The position numbers were made by a program, and so were the translations under genes. Below the pieces are notes generated by a model. The model ran no database searches. It saw nothing but the letters and a program-made list of their open reading frames with translations, and was not told the origin of the DNA. From NCBI RefSeq assembly GCF_029626235.1, contig NZ_JARUBO010000005.1:434001-498000 (forward strand): DNA of 64,000 bases. The letters run 5' to 3'. Positions 9,049 through 17,036 of the stretch are shown piece after piece (the first letter of the stretch is position 1; each line of letters begins with the position of its first letter). Source of the DNA: Micromonospora sp. WMMD1120. GTDB lineage: Bacteria; Actinomycetota; Actinomycetes; Mycobacteriales; Micromonosporaceae.

Positions 9049-9111
9049 GGTTGATCATGAAGTTATTGCCCTACGCCTCGGCGTGTCCTGGTCATAACTT
9101 CATGATCAACC
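9049..9111. repeat. Hairpin repeat, copy A (inverted orientation)
   Basis: The perfect 18-bp arms GGTTGATCATGAAGTTAT (9049-9066) and ATAACTTCATGATCAACC (9094-9111) enclose a 27-base loop. On the minus strand the loop carries GACACGCCGA, the same core found in copies B (22378-22438) and C (31770-31830). Copy A is therefore the same element in the opposite orientation. It lies between convergent serS and ccdA. It is flanked by a C-rich tract (9003-9045) on the left and a G-rich tract (about 9119-9175) on the right, which are roughly complementary. A long stem between converging genes could act as a bidirectional terminator, but the conserved asymmetric core suggests a dispersed repeat family. 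Confidence 0.92.
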
Positions 9112-9981
9112 GGGTCGAGAACCGGGGTGGGGTGGGTGGGTTGGGGGGTGGGTTGGGGGGCGGCGGGGGCGGAGGAGTGCCGTGAGGAGCAGGGCGGCCA
9201 GGGCCACCGGGAGCGCTGTGGGGCCGATCGCGTCCAGGGCGTCGGCCAGGCCGTGTTGGAGCCGGGACGCCGCCCTGATCACCGGGTCGTCGAAGGCGTC
9301 ACGGCGACCGGCGGCCAGGCGGATCTCGTACCAGCCGTACCAGGCGACATAGCCACCGCTGAGCAGCAGCACCAGGCCGCTGAGCCGGGGCACCACCGCG
9401 CCGGCGACCCGCAGCCGGGCCACCAGCCCGTCGCGCACCAGCGCCACGCCGAGCGCGGCTACAGCGACCACCAGGCCCATCCCGAGGGCGTACGCGCCGA
9501 ACAGCGCCAACCCGCTGCCGGTCGAGCCGGCCTGGAGGCTGGTCACCACGATGGCCAGGAACGGCGCGATGGCGCAGCCGAGCGACGCCAGCGCGTACGC
9601 CGCGCCGAACAGCGCCATCGACGGCCAGGACCGGGTGAGCCGGGGCGCCCGCGCGGACCAGCCCGGGGCGGGCAGCCGTTGGCCGGCGAGCAGCCAACAG
9701 CCGACCAGCACCAGCAGCGCGCCGAGCGCCACGGTCACCCACGGCAGCCGGGGCCGCAGCCAACCGGCCAGCGGCGCGAGGGCCAGGCCGAACGCGCCGA
9801 AGACCAGCACGTACCCCACGGTGAGCCCGGCCGCCGCGGTCAGCGCGCGGCCGACCGCGCCGCGGGTGTCCGACCTCCCCGCGACCAACAGCGAGAGGTA
9901 CGCGGGCAGCAGGGCGAAGCCGCACGGGTTGACCGCGCCGAGCATGCCGGCGGTCAGCGCGAGCAGCAGTGGCGCGGTCAC
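9106..9981 (-). CDS. ccdA: CcdA/DsbD-like membrane thiol-electron transporter
   Basis: The GTG start at 9981 gives 291 residues. The protein is very hydrophobic, with about six transmembrane helices in the core. The redox cysteine pair is in NPCGFALLPAYL (residue about 17) and SLGCAIAPFLAI (about 131), the signature of the CcdA family, which passes electrons from cytosolic thioredoxin across the membrane. The start overlaps the stop of the TlpA-like lipoprotein gene (GTGA), its expected outside partner for cytochrome c maturation or thiol reduction. The last 15 residues are a Pro/His/Thr repeat (PPTHPPTHPP) encoded by the G-rich tract. The stop codon lies inside hairpin copy A, so the natural C-terminus was probably extended or replaced by the repeat. 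Confidence 0.9.
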   Translation of the reverse strand: MTAPLLLALTAGMLGAVNPCGFALLPAYLSLLVAGRSDTRGAVGRALTAAAGLTVGYVLVFGAFGLALAPLAGWLRPRLPWVTVALGALLVLVGCWLLAGQRLPAPGWSARAPRLTRSWPSMALFGAAYALASLGCAIAPFLAIVVTSLQAGSTGSGLALFGAYALGMGLVVAVAALGVALVRDGLVARLRVAGAVVPRLSGLVLLLSGGYVAWYGWYEIRLAAGRRDAFDDPVIRAASRLQHGLADALDAIGPTALPVALAALLLTALLRPRRPPTHPPTHPPHPGSRPG

Positions 9982-10601
9982 GCCCCGGCCAGCGCGGCGA
10001 CCCGGGCGGTGAGCGCCTCGCCGTCCAGGAAGCCCTGGTGCGCGATCCTGCCGTCGCGGTCGATGATCACGAAGATGCTCTGCTCGGTGACCTTGAACCG
10101 GCGCCACAGGGCGCCCTTCTGGTCGTTGAGCTGTCGGGTCGCGCCGAGGTCGAACTCGGTGACGAACTCCCGCATCGCGCGCGGCTCGCCCAGCCCGGCG
10201 ACGCCGATGATCGGCACCGTGTCGCGGTAGCGGGGCTCGACCTCGGCCACCGTCCAGGCCTGGCTGGCGCAGGTGGCGCACCAGGGCGCCCAGAACCACA
10301 GCACCACCGGCCTGCCGGCGAACTGCGCGGCGTCGAACGCGGCCCCGCCGAGGGTGGTCCCACTGAAGCGCAGCACGTCCGGCACCCGGGCCGGCGCGGC
10401 ACCCACCGCCCCGGTCGGCGCACCGGTCGGGGTGGCCGCGACGGTGACCGGGGCGCCGGCCGGGGCCGTACCGGCGGTGGCCGGCCCGCCCGGCGCGGTG
10501 CCGGTGCACGCGGCGACGCCGGACAGGGCCGCGACGAGCGCCCCGACGGTGGCGGCGCGGCGCAGTCGCCCGGCCGTTCCGCCCGACCTGACCATCCGCA
10601 T
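9978..10601 (-). CDS. TlpA/ResA-like thioredoxin lipoprotein
   Basis: The ATG at 10601 gives 207 residues. The N-terminus has a positively charged region, a hydrophobic stretch and a lipobox ending at Cys32 (LSGVAAC), so it is probably anchored outside the membrane. An Ala/Pro/Thr-rich linker runs to about residue 73. The thioredoxin-fold domain carries VVLWFWAPWCATC (CxxC 108-111) and later FVIIDRDGRIAHQG. Such proteins reduce extracytoplasmic thiols using electrons from CcdA, whose gene overlaps by 4 bases. It lies 20 bp downstream of the NuoF-like gene in the same direction, so all four genes here probably form one operon. The upstream frame extension is dropped because the lipoprotein signal defines the start. 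Confidence 0.9.
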   Translation of the reverse strand: MRMVRSGGTAGRLRRAATVGALVAALSGVAACTGTAPGGPATAGTAPAGAPVTVAATPTGAPTGAVGAAPARVPDVLRFSGTTLGGAAFDAAQFAGRPVVLWFWAPWCATCASQAWTVAEVEPRYRDTVPIIGVAGLGEPRAMREFVTEFDLGATRQLNDQKGALWRRFKVTEQSIFVIIDRDGRIAHQGFLDGEALTARVAALAGA

Positions 10602-10621
10602 CCGCGTCTCCGTTCTGGTGA

Positions 10622-12085
10622 TCAGTCGGCCTTGGCGAGTCGGAGCGCCAGCTCCGGGCAGACCTTGACCGCCTTCAGCGCGCCCTCCCGCAGCCAGGTC
10701 GGCACGGGGGTGGCCGGGAAGGCGGGGAACCCGTTCGCGTCCAGCCTGATGAAGTCCGGTACGACGTGGGCGCACAGACCGTGACCGTCGCAGCGGGACC
10801 AGTCCAGGGTCAGCTTCTGCGGGTTGAGGTCGGGTGCCCCGGGCAGCCCCATCACACCCTTGACCCGCCGGCCGCAGCCGTCGCCGGTGCTGTGCATGCG
10901 CAGGTCCTCGGCGAAGACCTCGATGGCGGAGAGGGCGAAGCGGGCGGTGCCGTCCGGGTGGCTGCACGCGCCCCGGCCCTTCACCTCACCGGCGGCGGCG
11001 CGAACCACGTCCGCCGGTTGGCTGCCGGCCACCGCCAGGTCCACCGCGCGGGCCAGGTCCGGCAAACCCATCTTGCACGGCCCGCACTGGCCGGCGGACT
11101 CACCGGCCAGATAGCGCACCACCTGGGCGGCCTCACCGAGCGGGCAGGTGTCCAGGCCGATCGGGATGATGATGCCCGCGCCGAGGGTGCCGCCGACCGC
11201 GGCGAGGCCCTTGCGGGACACCTCGGCCTTCTCCGCCGCCTCCGGGGTGATCCACTTGCCGTGGTAGCCGCCCATCAGGATGCCCTGACCGTCCGGCACC
11301 TCGCACAGGTCGAGGACGTCGCGCAGCGGCATGCCGGCGGTGCACTCGACCACCGCCGGTCGGGCCGCCGAGCCGGTCACGGTGAGCAGCACGGTGCCCG
11401 GCTCGTCGTCGGTGCCCAGCGCCGCGTACTCGTACGGGCCCAGTCGCGCGCCGACGGCCAACTGGGCGAACGTCTCGGCGTTGGACAGCAGGGTGGGCAG
11501 GCCGCTGACACCGGAGTCGCTGGCACGCTTCTTGGTGCCCGACGGGATGTGCGGCAGGCCGTTGATGCCGTTGACGAGCGCGCCGCCCTCGCCGGAGATG
11601 AACCGGTGCGGCACCGTGACGATGGTGGTCGGCACCGGCATCCGGCGCTCGTTCAGCGCCTCCATCAACGAGTCCCGGCCGATGCCGTCGTCGGCCACGC
11701 CGATCACGATCTCGTCGGCGTCCAGCGCGTACGCGGCCAGCGCCGCCCCGTCCAGGATCAGGTGCGGGGCGCGGGTCAGCAGCACCTTGTCCTTCCAACT
11801 GGCCGGCTCCCCCTCGGTGGCGTTGACCACCACCACGGCGGAGAGGTCCTGCCGTTCGCAGGACTCCAGCACCGCGCGGAGTTTGCGGGCGAACGGGAAA
11901 CCCGCCCCGCCCTTGCCCTTGAGCTGCATGCCCTCGGCGAGCCGGAGCAACTGCGCCGGCTCCATCGGGCCGATCGGTCCGTGCACCTCCTCGTGGGCGA
12001 GCAGGTCCAGCCGGCCGTACTCGGCGAAGCCGGCGGTGAGCCGGGGCTCCCCCACGCAGGCGACCGGTGGTACGGCGGTCCGCAT
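10622..12085 (-). CDS. NuoF-like NADH dehydrogenase subunit fused to a ferredoxin
   Basis: The protein has 487 residues from the ATG at 12085, which overlaps the upstream stop as TGATG; GTG at 12088 is an alternative. Residues about 50-210 carry the NADH/FMN site of the complex I 51-kDa family (LKGKGGAGFPFARKL, NATEGEPASWKDK). A SLBB-like segment follows, then a 4Fe-4S ligand set SAGQCGPCKMG plus a later ACSHPDG. The C-terminal 70 residues form a small ferredoxin (CDGHGLCAHVVPDF ... VKVCPELAL), a pattern typical of single 3Fe-4S or 4Fe-4S ferredoxins. No other nuo genes are nearby, so this is not complex I. It probably takes electrons from NAD(P)H and delivers them to the membrane partner encoded upstream. 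Confidence 0.88.
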   Translation of the reverse strand: MRTAVPPVACVGEPRLTAGFAEYGRLDLLAHEEVHGPIGPMEPAQLLRLAEGMQLKGKGGAGFPFARKLRAVLESCERQDLSAVVVVNATEGEPASWKDKVLLTRAPHLILDGAALAAYALDADEIVIGVADDGIGRDSLMEALNERRMPVPTTIVTVPHRFISGEGGALVNGINGLPHIPSGTKKRASDSGVSGLPTLLSNAETFAQLAVGARLGPYEYAALGTDDEPGTVLLTVTGSAARPAVVECTAGMPLRDVLDLCEVPDGQGILMGGYHGKWITPEAAEKAEVSRKGLAAVGGTLGAGIIIPIGLDTCPLGEAAQVVRYLAGESAGQCGPCKMGLPDLARAVDLAVAGSQPADVVRAAAGEVKGRGACSHPDGTARFALSAIEVFAEDLRMHSTGDGCGRRVKGVMGLPGAPDLNPQKLTLDWSRCDGHGLCAHVVPDFIRLDANGFPAFPATPVPTWLREGALKAVKVCPELALRLAKAD

Positions 12086-13665
12086 CACTTGGCCTCACCC
12101 CGCAGCCCGGCCCAGTACGCCCCGTCCACCGCGTCCGCGCTGGCCTTGCGCCGCTTGGACCGGCTCTCGCCGGCAGCCCGCTTGGCCCGCCGCGACGCCA
12201 GGTCGACAAGGGTCGGAGTGTCGTCGACCGGCGCCTCGTCCGGCACGTACCGGGCCGGCGGGCGCCAGTAGTCCGGCTCCTCCGGCAGGTCGTCCTCGGC
12301 GCTGTGCCGACCGCTGCCGCTGCGCGGCGCCGCCGAGATCGGGTTGCTGGAGACCGGGCCCGCCGAGATCGGCTCCGCGGAGACCGGCCCGGCCGAGATC
12401 GGCTCGACGGTCTCCCACCGGCGCGGGCTGTCCCACGGCTCCTCGGGCTCCTGGATCCGGGGCGGCGCGGAGTAGCGGCTGCCGTCGTCCTCGCTGCGCG
12501 AGCGGCGGCGGGACCGCTCGGTGGTCGGCTCCGTCGCGCGGTCCTCGGCACGCCGACGCCCGGCCGGAGCGTCCTCGTCCCGGGTACGCGAGCCACGCCG
12601 CCGGGCCACCGGCTCCAACTCCTCCTCGGCACCGCGGCGGGTCGACCGACGGGTCTCCGGCTCCTCGACGCGCCGGCTGCGCGAGGACTCCCGGCGGGCC
12701 GCCGGGACCTCCTCCTCCGTACGCCGACGTCGGCTGGGCCGGGTCGGTTCGACGAGGGAGCCGGGCTCGGGCACCACCGGGACGGTGAACCGCTCCGGGT
12801 CGCGCTGCGCCGCCGGGGCGGCCCAGGTGGCGGTGGTGCTCGTCGCCCAGGCGGGCCGTTTGCTCACGTCGGCGCCCTTGCGGCGGGTCAGCCCGGCCAG
12901 CAGCGAACGGCCCCGGCTGACCTCGCCGCCGATCATCGCCGCGTTGAGGGCCGCCGCCTGGTACTGCTCGCGGCTGCGCCGGCTGATGGTGGCCAGGAGG
13001 CGGGCCACCAGGGCGCCCACCACCAGCAGGAGGCAGCCGATGTAGCTGAGCACCACCCAGGTCGCCGCGGCCCGACCGGCGTTGAGGCCGTGCACGATGG
13101 CGAACGGCCAGGCCACGTACGAGGTGGAGTGCAGCGTGCGCCACAGCCACTTCGGACCGACGCCGGCGAAGCGGGCCCGGATGATGCCCGTCCAGATGAC
13201 ACTGACCATGAGCAGGGCGGCCACCGTGCCGAGTCCCACGTAGAGCCCTCGGCCGCCGACGAACGGCAGCACCGCGTCGGTCGCCGACGCCCGCCCGGTG
13301 ACGACCTTGGTGAGCACGTGGAAGCCGAGCCCGGCCACGCCCAGCACGCCGGTGGCCCGGTGCGCCGACTGCAACAGCACCCGGTGCGAGATCTTCAGCA
13401 CCAACCGGTCGGTGGCGAGCACGCCGAACATCACGGTGGTGCTCAACGCGACCAGGGCGACCACCCCGGCGAAGAACTCGGTGAAGAAGAAGCCGTACGC
13501 GTACGCCTTCTGCCCCGCGCCGGTCAGCATGATCGCCGCCCAGAACGCGGTCAGCAGCGACGCGATCAGCACCGCGGCCGCCGACCGGGAGGGAGTACGC
13601 ACCCCCCGACTGCTCGCGCTGGTCCGGACGGTCGCCGCCTTCTTGTCCTGCTCTGCCCGGGCCAT
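12085..13665 (-). CDS. Ferric-reductase/b-type haem membrane protein with long charged tail
   Basis: The ATG at 13665 has GAGGAG just upstream; the open frame extends further but lacks a better start. The protein has 526 residues. The first 230 or so contain about six membrane helices with spaced histidines (ISHRVLLQSAHRATG, GLGFHVLTKV, RTLHSTSYVAWPFAIVHG). This pattern resembles the ferric-reductase-like transmembrane domain, where paired histidines hold b haems. Residues about 290-526 are a low-complexity, Arg/Glu/Ser-rich cytosolic tail (RRRTEEEVPAARRES), probably disordered. It heads the operon with the NuoF-ferredoxin, TlpA and CcdA genes and overlaps the second by one base. The likely role is transmembrane electron transfer from the cytosolic flavoprotein; the acceptor is unknown. 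Confidence 0.8.
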   Translation of the reverse strand: MARAEQDKKAATVRTSASSRGVRTPSRSAAAVLIASLLTAFWAAIMLTGAGQKAYAYGFFFTEFFAGVVALVALSTTVMFGVLATDRLVLKISHRVLLQSAHRATGVLGVAGLGFHVLTKVVTGRASATDAVLPFVGGRGLYVGLGTVAALLMVSVIWTGIIRARFAGVGPKWLWRTLHSTSYVAWPFAIVHGLNAGRAAATWVVLSYIGCLLLVVGALVARLLATISRRSREQYQAAALNAAMIGGEVSRGRSLLAGLTRRKGADVSKRPAWATSTTATWAAPAAQRDPERFTVPVVPEPGSLVEPTRPSRRRRTEEEVPAARRESSRSRRVEEPETRRSTRRGAEEELEPVARRRGSRTRDEDAPAGRRRAEDRATEPTTERSRRRSRSEDDGSRYSAPPRIQEPEEPWDSPRRWETVEPISAGPVSAEPISAGPVSSNPISAAPRSGSGRHSAEDDLPEEPDYWRPPARYVPDEAPVDDTPTLVDLASRRAKRAAGESRSKRRKASADAVDGAYWAGLRGEAK

Positions 13666-13840
13666 CTGCTCCTCGATCGTCTCGCGGCGGCGTACCACCG
13701 GCCGACCCCTGCTCCCCCATCCAGTACGGACGGGTAGGGCGCGCGGATCACCCGCCGGCAAAATTTCTGGCCGGAATCGAACCAACAGTGGCGGGTGTGC
13801 GTTGCGTCGGTTCCGGCCGCGCGGTCCGGCCGCCGATGCA

Positions 13841-13870
13841 TTGACAGTCATCGCAACACGCTTGTAACCT
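13841..13870 (+). promoter_or_regulatory. Promoter for the alpha-amylase gene
   Basis: A consensus -35 TTGACA at 13841-13846 is followed, after 16 bases, by TGTAAC (13863-13868), or after 18 bases by TAACCT. The surroundings are AT-rich against the local background. The transcript would start about 95 bases before the amylase ATG at 13972. This gap of about 300 bp (13666-13971) between divergent genes otherwise holds only the operator described next. Confidence 0.7.
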
Positions 13871-13898
13871 TTCAGAAAATTTCAGTCCTGGTTGCAAG
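13861..13898 (+). promoter_or_regulatory. Candidate sugar-regulator operator (inverted repeat) at the amylase promoter
   Basis: CTTGTAACC (13861-13869) and GGTTGCAAG (13890-13898) form an inverted repeat matching at 8 of 9 positions. The left arm overlaps the -10 box. The half-site CTTGCA resembles the elements that MalR-type LacI-family repressors recognise upstream of actinomycete amylase and maltose genes. Repression in the absence of malto-oligosaccharides is the natural inference. No LacI-family gene is present in the window. Confidence 0.55.
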
Positions 13899-13971
13899 AT
13901 TCCGTCAACCGGACGCGTCTCCCGCCGCACCACCGCCGTACCACCACCCCCGGTCCCGGTCAGGAGTCCCC

Positions 13972-15417
13972 ATGCACCGACGTCGACGCGGTTCGTCAGT
14001 CCTCGCCCTCAGCCTGGTCGCCGGCCTGCTCCTTCCGGCCAGCGTTCCGGCACCCCCGGCCGCCGCCAGCCCGTCCGGCGGCAAGAAGGTCATCGTCCAG
14101 CTCTTCGAGTGGAACTGGCCCTCCGTGGCCAACGAGTGCCAGAGCACCCTCGGCCCGAAGGGCTACGGCTTCGTCCAGGTCTCTCCCCCGCAGGAACACG
14201 TGCGGGGCAACCAGTGGTACGTGGCGTACCAGCCGGTCAGCTACCGGATCGAGTCCCGCAAGGGCACCCGCGCCCAGTTCCAGTCGATGGTGAACACCTG
14301 CCACGCGGCCGGGGTCAAGGTGCTCGTCGACGCCGTCGTCAATCACATGTCCGGGCAGGCCAACGGCGGCGTCGGCTGGGCCGGCTCGCCCTACTCGCAC
14401 TACGACTACCCGGGCATCTACCAGACCCAGGACTTCCACCACTGTGGGCGCAACGGCACCGACGACATCGTCAACTACGGCGACCGGTACGAGGTGCAGA
14501 ACTGCGAGCTGGTCAACCTCTCGGACCTGAGGACGGAGTCCGACTACGTCCGCACGAAGCTCGCCGCGTACCTCAACGACCTGCTCTCGCTCGGCGTCGA
14601 CGGCTTCCGGATGGACGCCAGCAAACACATGCCGGCCGCCGACATCGCCGCGATCCGGAGCAGACTGTCCCGCCCGGCGTACCTGGTGCAGGAGGTCATC
14701 TACGGCGCCGGCGAGCCGATCCAGCCGACCGAGTACACCGGCAACGGCGACGTGCACGAGTTCCGCTACGGCAAGGACCTGGCCCGGGTGTTCCGCTCCG
14801 AGCGGTTGGCGTACCTGCGCAACTTCGGCGAGGGATGGGGTCACCTGCCCAGCGGCTCGGCGTCGGTGTTCGTCGACAACCACGACACCCAGCGCGACAG
14901 CGGCGGCGTCCTGACCTACCGGGACCGGGGCATCTACGCCCTCGCCAACGCCTTCATGCTGGCCTGGCCGTACGGGTCGCCCACCGTCATGTCCAGCTAC
15001 ACCTTCGGCGACCGGGACGCGGGCCCGCCGTCGGACAGCGCCAACAAGACCCTGAACACCACCTGCTACTCGGGCTGGGAGTGCGAACACCGCTGGCCGG
15101 TGATCGCCAACATGGTCGGCTTCCGCAACGCCACCGAGGGCGCCGGCGTGGCCAACTGGTACGACAACGGCAACAACCACATCGCGTTCAGCCGCACCGG
15201 CAAGGGCTTCCTCACCGTCAACGACGAGGACTCCGCGGTGAACGGTCGCTCCTACTACACCGGGCTGCCCGCCGGCCGGTACTGCGACGTCATCCACGGC
15301 ACGTACGCGGGCGGCACGTGCAGTGGGCCGGTGATCACGGTGGACGGCAACGGCTGGTTCGCGGCGAACGTACCGGCGCACGACGCCGTGGCCATCCACG
15401 TCGGCGCGCGACTCTGA
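13972..15417 (+). CDS. Secreted alpha-amylase (GH13)
   Basis: The ATG at 13972 (CAGGAG upstream) gives 481 residues. A signal peptide occupies about residues 1-35 (MHRRRRGSSVLALSLVAG, ending near AAAS). The four conserved GH13 regions are present in order: DAVVNHM, GFRMDASKH (nucleophile Asp), QEVIYG (acid/base Glu) and FVDNHDTQ (transition-state Asp). The N-terminal KKVIVQLFEWNWPSVANEC is typical of actinomycete and animal-type alpha-amylases. The enzyme cleaves alpha-1,4 glucan links in starch outside the cell. There is no C-terminal starch-binding domain, so it is the short catalytic form (domains A/B plus C). It is followed by a strong terminator. Confidence 0.96.
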   Translation: MHRRRRGSSVLALSLVAGLLLPASVPAPPAAASPSGGKKVIVQLFEWNWPSVANECQSTLGPKGYGFVQVSPPQEHVRGNQWYVAYQPVSYRIESRKGTRAQFQSMVNTCHAAGVKVLVDAVVNHMSGQANGGVGWAGSPYSHYDYPGIYQTQDFHHCGRNGTDDIVNYGDRYEVQNCELVNLSDLRTESDYVRTKLAAYLNDLLSLGVDGFRMDASKHMPAADIAAIRSRLSRPAYLVQEVIYGAGEPIQPTEYTGNGDVHEFRYGKDLARVFRSERLAYLRNFGEGWGHLPSGSASVFVDNHDTQRDSGGVLTYRDRGIYALANAFMLAWPYGSPTVMSSYTFGDRDAGPPSDSANKTLNTTCYSGWECEHRWPVIANMVGFRNATEGAGVANWYDNGNNHIAFSRTGKGFLTVNDEDSAVNGRSYYTGLPAGRYCDVIHGTYAGGTCSGPVITVDGNGWFAANVPAHDAVAIHVGARL

Positions 15418-15422
15418 GTCGG

Positions 15423-15467
15423 TCGGGGCCTCCGGCCGGCGGGTCTCGCCGAAACCGGAGGCCCCGA
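15423..15467 (+). terminator. Hairpin terminator after the amylase
   Basis: The perfect 13-bp arms TCGGGGCCTCCGG (15423-15435) and CCGGAGGCCCCGA (15455-15467) flank a 19-base loop and begin 6 bp after the amylase stop. There is no U-tract, as is usual in this GC range. Confidence 0.8.
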
Positions 15468-15493
15468 GACATCCGCCACCATAGAGTGGTTTC

Positions 15494-16402
15494 GTGCCGT
15501 TTGACCGAAAGTCTCCGTACCGTCGACGTGGCGTCTGGGTGGCCGCCGCCCTCGGCGTACCCACGTTGCTGGTGACCGCGCTGCTGGTCGGCCAGGCACT
15601 CACCCCGACCGCGACGGCCCCCGAGAAGCGCGACCCGGTGGCGGCCGACCCGACCCCGAGCAGTGTGGATCAGCCGGAGGAGTCGATCCCACCGGCGGCG
15701 CCCGCCCCGGCCGGGCTGCCGGTGGTCGACTACGACCCCGCGCCGCGCGGGTTCCCTCCCGATCCGGCCACGATGGACACCACAGCACTGACCGAGGGCG
15801 CGCACCCGACCAGACGGATAGCGGCGTACGACGCGCCCGGCGGTCGCCCGCGCGCCTTCCTCGAACCGACGATCCGCGGCGTCGACCTGACCATGCCGAT
15901 CGCGCAACGGCGTGCCGGCTGGATCGCCGTGCTGCTGCCCTCGGCCAACCGACGGCTCGCCTGGCTGCCTCCCGGCGGGTTCGACACCGTGCCGCTGCGC
16001 GACCAGATCGTGGTGGAACGCAAGGTCCACCGGCTCACCTGGTACCGCGCGGGCAGAGCGGTGCGCTCCTGGAAGGTCAGCCTGGGCCAGCCGGGGCAGG
16101 AGACCCCGCTCGGGCGGACCTTCGTGCTGGGCCGCACCCCGCCGCCGGAGGAGGTCTACGGCGGGGTGGACATCTACGCCCTCGGCTCGGTGCCGGACGA
16201 CCCGGAGTCGGTGCCGGCCGGGCTGCGCGGCGCGCACATCGGCGTACACACCTGGTACCACGACGACGAGCTGGGCCAGAACACCACGAACGGCTGCATC
16301 CGGTTGACCCGCAGTGGTCAGCGCGAACTGCTCGCCGAGGTACGCCCCGGCAGCAGCCTGGTCGTGGTCGACCGACTGCCCACCCCACCACCGACCGCCT
16401 GA
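15494..16402 (+). CDS. L,D-transpeptidase (YkuD) with N-terminal membrane anchor
   Basis: The protein has 302 residues and starts with GTG. A basic N-terminus and one hydrophobic segment (residues about 13-36, VWVAAALGVPTLLVTALL) anchor it, followed by a Pro/Ala-rich linker. The YkuD catalytic domain (residues about 175-298) has the conserved HIGVH and NGCIRL, whose Cys is the nucleophile. These enzymes make 3-3 cross-links in peptidoglycan, important in actinobacteria. A TAGAGT hexamer (15482-15487) sits exactly 6 bases before the GTG and no Shine-Dalgarno is visible, so the mRNA may be leaderless. It is convergent with the response regulator at 16410. Confidence 0.93.
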   Translation: MPFDRKSPYRRRGVWVAAALGVPTLLVTALLVGQALTPTATAPEKRDPVAADPTPSSVDQPEESIPPAAPAPAGLPVVDYDPAPRGFPPDPATMDTTALTEGAHPTRRIAAYDAPGGRPRAFLEPTIRGVDLTMPIAQRRAGWIAVLLPSANRRLAWLPPGGFDTVPLRDQIVVERKVHRLTWYRAGRAVRSWKVSLGQPGQETPLGRTFVLGRTPPPEEVYGGVDIYALGSVPDDPESVPAGLRGAHIGVHTWYHDDELGQNTTNGCIRLTRSGQRELLAEVRPGSSLVVVDRLPTPPPTA

Positions 16403-16409
16403 GCGGCGC

Positions 16410-17036
16410 TCACCCGCCGAGCAGCCAGCCGTTGCGCTCGGCGACCCGGATCGCGTCGGCCCGGTTACGGGCGCCGGTCTTGCCGATCGCCGCTGACAGG
16501 TGGTTGCGCACCGTCCCCTCGGACAGGTGCAGCGCACGGGCCAGATCGGCCACCGTGCCACCGCCCCGGGCGGTGCGGAGCACCTCGGTCTCCCGCTCGG
16601 TCAGCGGGCTGACCCCGGTCGCCAGCGTCTCCGCGGCCAACGTCGGGTCGACCACCCGCAGACCGGCGTGCACCCGGCGGACCGCGTCGGCCAACTGCCG
16701 GGCCGGGGTGTCCTTGACCACGAAACCGCTCGCGCCGGCCTCCATCGCCCGACGCAGGTAGCCCGGCCGGCCGAACGTGGTCACCACCAGCACCCGGCAG
16801 GCCGGCACCGCGGCCCGCAGCGCCGCCGTGGCGGCGATCCCGTCCAGGCCGGGCATCTCCACGTCCAGCAACGCGACGTCGGGGGTGCTGCAGCGGGCCT
16901 CGGGCACCACCTCGTCACCCCGGCCGACCTCGGCGACCACAGTCAGGTCCTCCTCCAGCGAGAGCAGCGCGGCCAACGCGCCCCGGACCAGCGCCTGGTC
17001 GTCGGCGAGCAGCAACCGGATCGGCGCGGCGCTCAC
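16410..17036 (-). CDS. NarL/DesR-type response regulator
   Basis: The protein has 208 residues. The receiver domain has acidic residues Asp12/Asp13 and the phosphoacceptor Asp58 (ALLDVEMPG), with a Lys in GFVVKDTPA. The C-terminal LuxR helix-turn-helix is LTERETEVLRTA then DLARALHLSEGTVRNHLSAAI. GTG at 17036 overlaps the kinase stop by 4 bases (GTGA), so it is the cognate partner of the kinase. Together they probably control the ABC exporter encoded upstream in the same operon. Confidence 0.94.
   Translation of the reverse strand: MSAAPIRLLLADDQALVRGALAALLSLEEDLTVVAEVGRGDEVVPEARCSTPDVALLDVEMPGLDGIAATAALRAAVPACRVLVVTTFGRPGYLRRAMEAGASGFVVKDTPARQLADAVRRVHAGLRVVDPTLAAETLATGVSPLTERETEVLRTARGGGTVADLARALHLSEGTVRNHLSAAIGKTGARNRADAIRVAERNGWLLGG

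Noticed and set aside
10622..12085. True complex I subunit NuoF
   Set aside because: No other nuo genes lie nearby and a ferredoxin is fused to the C-terminus, so it belongs to a separate redox module.
13666..13851. Upstream extension of the haem-type membrane protein to 13851
   Set aside because: It would run over the amylase promoter, and the added residues show no pattern; ATG 13665 has a clear ribosome site.
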